From Acheta domesticus (taxonomy: Eukaryota; Arthropoda; Insecta; Orthoptera; Gryllidae), in contig JAHLJT010008756.1 of assembly GCA_031308135.1 (NCBI GenBank), forward strand, positions 61,126,817-61,190,816: a DNA stretch of 64,000 nucleotides, written 5' to 3'. The notes under the pieces were generated by a model. It was not told where the DNA came from. It worked only from the letters and a program-made list of their open reading frames with translations, and made no database searches. The translations under genes were made by a program, and so were the position numbers. Below, piece after piece: positions 56,733-64,000 of the stretch; the first letter of the stretch is position 1; each line of letters begins with the position of its first letter.

Positions 56733-57188
56733 CTAGTGAAATTGTGTCCAATTTGCAGGAGAACTCTGCCTTGGTGGTGGCAAGTCTGACTGTGAGCACA
56801 TCTGAACTCTAGCAGGGAGAATTTCTTGAAAAGGATCCTTTGAAATTGATATTTGTGGTCTTTGATTTGGAACAATTCGTTGTGGCGAAGTAGAGGCAGG
56901 AGATGAATTCTGAGAAGAGCCATTGTAAACACTTAATTTACTGAAGTCCAGGCCATATTCACGCAACAAGAAATCAGCATCTAGGTTGCTAGAACTTGCT
57001 TTTGCATTATCAGACCCTCCTTGCGAAGTTGTGAAATAGGGATACAATGGATTTGCAAAGCCACCAGCAAGTTCAGGTGGTGGGACTGTTCGTTTATCTT
57101 TGGCTGCAAGAGGATCAAACTCAACTTCCTCTTCTTCTTCATCATCACTAGGTGTTGAATCCAATTCAATAAGATCAGTCTGTTCAGG
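56733..57188 (-). CDS. Terminal coding exon of an endocytic-adaptor-like protein
   Basis: Minus-strand last exon, 151 residues and a TAG stop. The acceptor is ttactttgcag just upstream of 57188 and the reading phase is 0. Motifs in order: LIELD (residues 6-10 of the exon, clathrin-box type), an acidic run DDEEEEEVEFDPL (15-27), a predicted short helix LLREYGLDFSKL (74-85), a Ser/Asn-rich linker, DPF (118-120, AP-2 ear-binding type), a second proline-rich segment and WTQF (147-150), one residue from the C-terminus. No globular domain is seen. The motif set is known from clathrin/AP-2 accessory proteins such as synaptojanins, connecdenns and AP-2-associated kinases. I infer such a role; the actual family is not recognised. 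The frame runs on upstream into the intron to a Met at 57254, which is not a real start. Confidence 0.85.
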   Translation of the reverse strand, partial: PEQTDLIELDSTPSDDEEEEEVEFDPLAAKDKRTVPPPELAGGFANPLYPYFTTSQGGSDNAKASSSNLDADFLLREYGLDFSKLSVYNGSSQNSSPASTSPQRIVPNQRPQISISKDPFQEILPARVQMCSQSDLPPPRQSSPANWTQFH

Positions 57189-58149
57189 CTGCAAAGTAAC
57201 AGTACCCTTTACTAACACAAGATTATGAAAAGTTTTTTTAACACAAGAAGTCATTTAATTTAATAATGTACAATCACAGATGGGTATTCATGCCGTGTAA
57301 TTACAATTGCACTTCTGATACACTACCCTATCTTCAAAATTGAACACTATGAACATTTACTTTTAAACATGAAAATCTTTCTGTAACTTTTTTGGTCAAA
57401 TTGAGTTTTATCAATTGATGTTCAAGTAGGATTCCAGTAGGACTTAAAAAACAAAAGAGAAGAGAATTTTATAAAGTATATTATTTTTACTTATTTTACA
57501 TTTCAACGAATAGTGAGCCATATCTAGATATCTCAATGGGACTATTGATTAAAATAATATGGAATACTGATTCACTTCAAAGTATTGGTACCCAGAAGCA
57601 AAAGCAAAAGGGTACTACATTTACAAAGAGGACGTTGGGTAGCCATGTTGGGCATTAACATATTAAATGCAAATATTGGAGCATAAATAATAGGATGTAG
57701 AAATGTTCCAGGACAAAATAAACAATAAATATGAGACATTTTAAATTCCTAGGACAACATAAACATTGCAGCAATTTGGGATGTGGGTATTTGTAGATTA
57801 TAAAATGTAATTTTGAAAGCGTTGTATAACGAAATACAAGGAATATAGGCAGCCAATCATGACAGGTTTTAGTAATAACATTAGAGTCAAGTCAAGATAA
57901 CTGACCATCATGAAACAAGTTGCAGCAAATAATAAAATTAAAACAAAAATTTGGAAAACAAACGAAAACCAAAATGACACGTTGCACCAGGGTCATGATT
58001 TTGAGACGGCATTTGGTCACCAATGTGAGCACATGCAAAGCTAGCTAGAACATTTGTATTTTATTAATGTTTGTTTTAGATGCTGATCCTGAAATTGGCC
58101 ACACAAGAGATATTATAGCCGAATCATTAATATGTAATTTAGTCAGTAT

Positions 58150-59100
58150 ACTTAGTGAAGGTATTTAACCAGGGTAAGATGATGATGCCATCGTTTATTA
58201 GCTAATGAAATTCTATGGGCGATATTATTTTGCCAATGGAGTCTTCTGTCCATTAATACACCTAAATATTTTACTGGTTCAGTGGATGAAAGACATCTTA
58301 TTGGCTCATCTTGATATATTAGAGGAAGTAGTTCATTATACCTATGCAAAGAAAAAATGTTTGCAATGCATTTTGTTGTATTCAATTTGATGTACCACTT
58401 TTTAGCCCATGAAACTACCTTATTTAAGTGATTTTGGAGTAAAGTAATTGCCATTTCAAGACTTTTATGAGTACTGTATAATACAGAATCATCTGCAAAT
58501 AATGCTAATGAAGTGTTGTTTGTTGAAGGAAAATCTTAAATAAATATAATGAAGAGGATGGGTGAAAGTACAGCTCCTTGAGGGACACCAGCAAGAATTG
58601 ATTTTGGAGAGTTATGATGTTATTATTTATATCATTAAGGAGAGTTGACTGTATAGTATTATCTAGTCGACTTCCCCAAACAGAATGTTTAACATTAAAA
58701 TTTCGTGTCACAAATGTATGGAGGTTGGATGTAAAGAAGGGTAAAACACCACTTTTTTAATTTTGCTAGGTTTTCTAAACAGTGAAGATATGCACAGAGA
58801 ATTTAATTTTGTTTTAATTATTTAACTATCATTTTCACATTTTGTTGTTTGAAGATTACTTAAGAGATAATGCTCTAATGAGTTTCTAAATGGCAACACC
58901 ACCTTTTCTGCCAAAAGTATGTGTAGCCATATGATCAGATCTATATATGTAATAACCTAGAATGTAGATTTTCTTGGAAGATGATAAGTGGACTTCTTGC
59001 AAACATAGTATATCAATTTTAAGTAAATGCAAGTAATAAGAAAGTAAGGGTATTTTTTTTGATTCCATCTGCATTCCACAAGAGTATTTTTAATTTTGAA
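58150..59100 (-). mobile_element. Internally deleted Jockey-group LINE in the intron
   Basis: It is in the same orientation as the host gene. From its 5' side: an APE-type endonuclease start at 59074-58886 (IDILCLQEVHLSSSKK, GRKGGVAI), then FNVKHSVWGSRLDNT (58705-58660, another endonuclease motif), then directly the RT motifs AGVPQGAVLSPILFIIF (about 58600-58550) and LFADDSVLYST (about 58503-58470), and the thumb region VKYLGVLMDRRLHWQNNI (58300-58245). The RT fingers and part of the palm are missing, so the element is a deletion derivative. Stops and frame changes are present. Confidence 0.85.
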
Positions 59101-59304
59101 TTTGAAGCCATGATGAAGATTCTATTAAAGATAATTGACGAGAGATGATGTTGAATATTGGAGGTAACAGATAAAGAAGTTATTAATGTTTGTATTTGAT
59201 TTACTATAGTTGTTACTCATGAATATATTTGATTCGTAAACGGAGAGTTGTTTTGTAAATTATTTTTAACTTTATCCGAGAATAATTGTTTTGACTATAG
59301 TTGA

Positions 59305-59725
59305 TTTGGAGCTATTAACTAGCTAGCTAGGTAGGTAGTTGGCCAGTTAGTTAGCTAGTTAGTAAGCTATCTAGTTAGTTAGTAAACTTGCTAGCTAGTA
59401 AGCAAGCTAACTAGCAGCTAGTTAGTATGCTAGCTAGTTTGTGATCTAGTTAGCTATCTAGCAAGTTAGATATCTACTTAGTTATCTAGTTTTAAGCTAG
59501 CTAGTGAGCTAACTAGTTAGCCACAAATTAGCTAACTAGCAATCTAACTAGCCAGTTAACATGCTAGCTAGCTAACTAACCAGCTAATAATCTAACTTAC
59601 TAGCTAGCTAGCTTACTAACCAGGTAGATAACTAACTAGCCCATTAATTAGCTAGCTGGCTAACTAGCTAGCTCATTAGTATGTCACAATCTACCTCACT
59701 AGTAGCTCAGTAGCTACCTCACAAA
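59305..59725. repeat. CTAG/AGCT low-complexity tract
   Basis: About 420 bp made almost only of tetramers such as agct, tagc, tagt and aact (agctagctaggtaggtagtt, ctagttagttagtaaac, tagctagctggctaactagc). It has no fixed longer period. It is largely self-complementary, so it can fold into many alternative hairpins. Confidence 0.9.
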
Positions 59726-60405
59726 CAAAGAAACAAATTAAGAAAAAACAAACTAAAACAAAAAATAACTTAATTTGACATTAAATTTGGATTTGAAAGG
59801 TTTTGTGATATTTGAGTAGAAACAACTGTTAATTAGAAAATAAATAGTTATTTAATTCATTAAATAATTTTAAAAATAAAAGTAATAAATGCTTTTTGAG
59901 AATGACTTTTTCAGTCTCAGAGATAGACTGACTTGGGAGAATGACTTTTTCAGTCTCACTTTAATAGATAGCTAATTGTATTTAACTGAACAATTCAAAT
60001 AGTTTATTAAACTTTTTTATTGAAATTTTATGTACGTACAAATATCGGCACACAGAAGTATTCACAACTTCTTCCTTGTTATCCACAAGAATACCTCCTC
60101 TGGCTGTTAGTTTCAATAAAGTTGAGCCCTATTACACAGTATCAGTATTCAATTAATATAGACAATAGTAAACATTAGATTCAATGGAAAGAATAAAATT
60201 TTAAACAAAGTGTCTTCGTAACTAGACATAACTCACTCAAGGAATTTGCACTTATTTTGTAATTATTGCACTGAACAGATCAGGACATGACTCATACTTC
60301 AGATTTCTAAGCACTTTTTTTAAGATTTCTGAATTCTTAAGGCTTATTTATATTCAGTTTTCCAACATTCCAAAAGAATAATCTATGTTAAATCATTAAA
60401 ATATA

Positions 60406-61377
60406 CAGTTGACTCTGGTTATAGTGAACTTCCGAGGACTCTCATCTTTGGTTCACTATATCCGATTGTGTCAAAATTAAATAGAATTTCTCCACAATTA
60501 TTGATTTTATTATAATACAGTTAAAGCAAAATATATTAACAGCATGAACTAAAAATTTCCATGTCTTTATTTGTCCTTAAAAAATAATTTATTTTCCATT
60601 GTTTGCTTTGTACATTTTGCATCAGAAAATTCTCTAGGTCTCCAGAGTTCATGCTCTCTCCATTTGTGTTTCTGCATTGTTCACTGTGTCTAAGTGTCAT
60701 AATGCAGTCTTGACACCCTTCCAAGCCTGTTCCACTCTTCTAAGGCCCTTTTACTCGCCTAATAATATAAGAGATCCTTCTGGTAGCGGGATGGTGCAAG
60801 CAGCTAATGAAACTAATCGCTTTTCCGCATGTCACGGCAGGTATCACCAGGCTGTGGGGCTTGGACAGTTGCGCGCTTCCTGTTGCCTACATAGAACACA
60901 ACACACTTTGGCCTGCTGAATATCAAGTAACATCATGTTTGAAACTGAAGCAAGCAATTGCATGTCGCTACCACTAGTTGTAGCACACGCAGGACACGGC
61001 CTTTGTTTCTGCAGTGAAACTGAGTGGCATGAGGTCATCAATAATGTCCCTGTTCCAAGTCCGGTACCTTCACCTCAGAGAAGACTTCTTTGATTATGAC
61101 CTATGATAATGATATTTTTTCATTTGATAATGATAATGATATTTTTTCAAGCTGCCTAATGTAGGAATTTGGGGCACTGAGGCAATATATTCTTTTTCCG
61201 AAGGGAATTAATTTCCAGATCGTTGTATTTTCTATAACCGAGGTTCAGGTTTACTATATCCAAATCTCCTTATGCTTATTTGACTAATGTAAGTGAAACA
61301 GGTTCAGTGACATATGTCCGCTATAACAGAGGGTCCACTTTATCCGATCACTCAGGGACAATAACCGAAGTCAACTG
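60406..61377. mobile_element. Pogo/Tigger-like non-autonomous element, 972 bp
   Basis: Ends CAGTTGACTCTGGTTATAGT and inverse (CAGTTGACTTCGGTTATTGT), with TA on both sides (60404-60405 and 61378-61379). Subterminal repeats of the same idea (ctatatccgattgtg, ctataacagagggtccact, tatccgatc) occur on both sides. TA duplication and a CAGTTGA(C/A)TC terminus fit the Tc1/mariner-pogo group. The internal frames at 60536-60724 and 60844-61041 (minus) and 60677-60919 (plus) show no recognised transposase domain. Confidence 0.75.
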
Positions 61378-61984
61378 TACATGCAGTCCATAAAACATTT
61401 TAGAATTATTAAAAATATGAAATATATGAGTATATGGCAATTTTTGAATACCAATGTCTTGTCAATGCAGCTTTAATTTGATGGCAATTTTTTTTATTAA
61501 AAAACTGGGGGTACCCATCATAAAAAACAGGATGAGAACTTCTACAAAATAACCCGCGATTACTTGTGCTTTCTTTCTTTATGTGATTACTTACCTTTTA
61601 AATTTGACTCAACAACCATTAATACTGTATTTATCATTTTATTAAGGTTCAAATTCAAATATTAAAATCCAACATTATTGTCATTGCGTTCTATAATGTA
61701 TACAGATGTAACATTGCATAAAGATGATTTGTTGGATAAACATCTTTGTTAATAGCACATGAAGTGTAAGGAAATAAAATCAGTTGTTAAACAAAATTTT
61801 AAAAACTAATAATAATCAAGCGGCTTGCAGCAGCAGAAATGCTGCTGAACAAATCCACACAAAATGGTTTTCCAAAAAGTGGCATACCCACTGCTCAAGA
61901 ACAACAAATTAAATACTGTTGTGTATTACTGCAATAATTTAAATATTTTAACAGCCTTCATTAATACTCCAATAATATAGTATA

Positions 61985-62074
61985 GTATACATACAGTACA
62001 ACAGTTCTTTACATACGAAGAATTTTCTTGTTCTTGGTGTGTGAAGAACTACTGTACTGTATATATTCTACACC
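61985..62074. repeat. Intronic hairpin near the 5' splice site
   Basis: Imperfect inverted repeat: tatacatacagtacaacagt...tcttta on the left and tgaagaactactgtactgta...tata on the right, ~26 bp arms with a ~25 bp loop. It lies about 77 nt inside the intron from the donor of the 111 nt exon. It is probably a tiny MITE. Confidence 0.7.
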
Positions 62075-62150
62075 TTATTCAGAAAAATATGTTGTAGATT
62101 ATTAATTATGAATGAAAATGTTGCACTTATGTAGCATGAAATCATATTAC

Positions 62151-62261
62151 CTTCGGTACAATACGACATGGGGAAGATCCCACTGATCTACTACCTCGTC
62201 CTCTGCTCCCAGGAGGAGGCGGAGGAGACAGGAGCGGAGTTACAGATGTTTTTGGTTTCAG
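62151..62261 (-). CDS. Internal proline-rich exon of the same gene
   Basis: A 111 nt exon of 37 complete codons on the minus strand. It is bounded by acceptor ttattgttttcag and donor gtaatatg and is phase 0 on both sides, so it joins the terminal exon without changing frame. It could also be skipped without a frameshift. It encodes LLSPPPPPGSRGRGSRS and ends CRIVPK. The PPPPPGSRGR stretch is a plausible SH3 ligand, fitting an endocytic accessory protein. It is unusually GC-rich against very AT-rich introns. The preceding exon must lie beyond 64000 or was not recognised. Confidence 0.8.
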
Positions 62262-62639
62262 CTGAAAACAATAAGCAAGTGTCATTCCCTCTCACACAGA
62301 TACACGTTTTACGCACATTTGCATTGCTTTTCATTACATTAATTTTCTTCAGGGATTTTCCTTTGATTTTATATCAGAGCATTTTCTCTTCACTCCTAAA
62401 TAAAACTCTTGATAAGACTTCTAACTCATAGTCTTCAGAATTTTTAAGTTACTCAACTTCTTTCATTACTGTATTACACAAATTCACACAACAGCACATA
62501 CTTCCTTGTATTATTTGTGATGGCATCATAAAATTATAGTACTAGTTGAACCTTCAAAAGTGTTTCCAACCCTCAAAAGTATTTGCCCAGACTGGGATAC
62601 TAAATCAGAAACATTGGTTCTGTGAGCAACCAACTTTCC
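62262..62639. other. Upstream intron sequence
   Basis: AT-rich. A polypyrimidine-type acceptor precedes the exon on the minus strand. No further exon was seen. Confidence 0.5.
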
Positions 62640-63020
62640 ACTGGTCTGTTGACAAAAAAGTTTCCTGACATATGAAGATTAATTTTTGTAATTTTCAAAA
62701 TTTTACATTTAAGTGAAAGTCAAACTTGTTCCATTTTTATGAGCATAATTTGTTCTATTCGAAAAATCTTGAAAGAAAAAGTTATCACTCCTTTTTGAGA
62801 AAATTGTGAAAATTTGTTTGGGGCATGTAAAGTATTCCCAACAATTAAAATATCCATTTTAAATATGATTGGCTGCCACACTAGTTTGATCAGGGATTCC
62901 AACATAATTTGGGGAAAATTCTGTGTTGGCTAGGCCCTTGGAAGTGCCTGTGTCTTATGTCCCGATCTGACAAGGTTTGCACCCACAACATAAAACAACA
63001 AGCACTACTGTGGTTCATTA
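62640..63020. mobile_element. AT-rich family fragment
   Basis: It resembles 27740-27900: ctttttgagaaaattgtgaa, gggcatgtaaagtattccca, agtttgatcagggattcc against the ccgtttgtgagaaaattttg and ataaagtacccccaaata words there. It is truncated at both sides. Confidence 0.5.
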
Positions 63021-63115
63021 TTTTAAGCCTAAATGTAACAACACTAGTTCAATTTCTCACCACTACGTGGCTGCACCAGAATAAGTAAAAATGACTTCAC
63101 TACGAACCTTTTAAC
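63021..63115 (+). mobile_element. Terminus of a TTAA-type element
   Basis: TTAAGCCTAAATGTAACAAC is followed by actagttcaatttctcacca, cacgtgg-like ctacgtggctgcacca and aataagtaaaaatgac. It matches the inner side of the terminus at 51372 (ggctaaatgtaccgacacta read inward). The other end is not in the window or not recognised. Confidence 0.65.
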
Positions 63116-64000
63116 ATATAAATAGTCGCAGCCACACCATATTCCATGAAGTAGAAGTAATAGGAGGCATTGGGAGTAGTGAGCAACCAACATCAATCTC
63201 AATATTCTCAAATCATCATGTTTTATAGAAATATGAATAAGTTTAAAAAAAAACGTGAAACAAGTATGAAAGCTGATTTTTTAATATTTTGAGCTTGATA
63301 GTTTAAAGATTTTGATATTTTGTTTGTGAATGAAAACAAACAAGAGGTGTTACAGCAGAACATACTTTCTTGCATTATTGGGAACAGTTCTGCAATAATA
63401 TATTATTGAAATTTCTGCCTTCACTTTAGACATCACTTGAAAAATTCCGAAGAAATTCAATCAAAGTACCTGTGGTGCAAATTCGCAATTATTTTGATAG
63501 GCAAGAACAGTAGCCCTGTTTTACCACTACAAAAGAAATAAGAGTGAATAGATATCAACTGTTATAATATTTCCAGCACATTTTACAGACAAGCAAGGGC
63601 AATTTCACCTATGCATTGAACATCCAGCACTGAAGATCATCCAATATGTTGCCAAAACTACAGTATCATTATGCAGCCTTGACTGGCAAAGCAGCATTAA
63701 AGATTATATTAAGAAATTCCTCATGAATAAGTAACTCTATAACTAATGAACTAATTAAATAACGATAATAAAATTATCGTACTCAATTTTTAGGAGAAAA
63801 TTTAAAGAAAAAATAGAGACATTTTTTCTAAAAAACTTAAAAATCACTTATATTAAACACAAAATTAGGTGATTCAAATTTTTGAACAAGCATACATGAC
63901 CTAATTTCAGGATCTGTCTTTAAAGAACAAATTTGATAAAGGAAAAAAATCTTTTCAATATAGTAGTTGTAGGAAGACTGAAAAAAAAATTGAATCTTTC
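63116..64000. other. No recognised gene
   Basis: AT-rich. The segment at 63340-63400 (aagaggtgttacagcagaac, cttgcattattg) is shared with 47245-47280 and, more weakly, with 4430-4465, so it is the edge of a dispersed repeat. The last ~230 bp resembles the AT-rich family (aaagaaaaaatagagac) but has no termini. Confidence 0.4.

Larger units (their letters stand above)
57189..62150 (-). other. Intron of the minus-strand gene
   Basis: 4962 nt, GT at 62150-62149 and AG at 57190-57189. It is AT-rich. It contains a deleted LINE, a CTAG-motif tract, a pogo/Tigger-like element and a hairpin near the 5' splice site. No additional exon was recognised, though a short one cannot be excluded. Confidence 0.75.

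Noticed and set aside
57189..57254. Methionine at 57254 as start of a 173-residue single-exon gene
   Set aside because: A good acceptor (ttactttgcag) lies at 57189-57199, similarity in character begins after it, and an upstream phase-0 exon exists at 62151-62261.
57798..57980. 60-residue hydrophobic minus-strand frame as an extra exon or membrane protein
   Set aside because: Composition of AT-rich intron DNA gives Phe/Leu/Ile-rich frames; no suitable in-phase splice sites were identified.
60677..61041. Small frames inside the pogo-like element as transposase remnants
   Set aside because: No helix-turn-helix or DDE motif could be recognised; overlapping frames on both strands.

Overview
The window is eukaryotic, most likely from an arthropod with a large, repeat-packed genome. 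I lean towards an insect, possibly hemimetabolous, but the sequence does not fix the species. The reasons are spliceosomal introns, tRNA-derived SINEs, Jockey-type LINEs, hAT, TTAA-type, pogo-like and Helitron-like DNA transposons, a Ty1/copia relic, many microsatellites and CpG-rich islands. There are no operons and no bacterial signals.

Only one host protein gene is well supported. It is on the minus strand at the right side, with two in-frame phase-0 exons at 62151-62261 and 56733-57188. Together they encode the C-terminal 188 residues of a protein with a proline-rich stretch, a clathrin-box-like LIELD, an acidic run, FDPL and DPF motifs and a near-terminal WTQF. That combination suggests a clathrin/AP-2-binding endocytic accessory protein, but I cannot name the family. 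The 5.0 kb intron holds an internally deleted LINE, a CTAG-motif low-complexity tract, a pogo/Tigger-like element and a small hairpin.

Layout. 1-26 kb: sparse DNA with CpG-rich islands, microsatellites, at least six copies or pieces of one ~600 bp tRNA-headed SINE, a hAT fragment (5.1-5.6 kb) and near-perfect hairpins (10.1 and 16.1 kb). 26-33.7 kb: an AT-rich family with TA-flanked termini and internal ~300 bp units, into which a ~3 kb long-inverted-repeat element (27927-30904, 5 bp duplication) is inserted. That element carries a LINE fragment with a restriction-like endonuclease domain and a smaller inverted-repeat element. 33.7-37.07 kb: a decayed copia polyprotein with a ~130 bp insertion. 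37.07-43.7 kb: an 88/91 bp minisatellite interrupted by a Helitron-like element (40137-42345) and a hAT end. 43.7-46.0 kb: a LINE RNase H region ending at a complete non-autonomous hAT (44869-46008, 8 bp duplication). 48.0-52.4 kb: a Jockey-type LINE split by a 2.7 kb TTAA-flanked element that itself contains three other repeats. From about 52.45 kb rightwards the DNA becomes AT-rich and repeat-poor and contains the host gene.

Most of the interest lies in the nested transposons. Several insertions can be resolved to the base from target-site duplications or from uninterrupted host repeats or frames on either side. All similarity statements come from reading by eye; no database or alignment was run.
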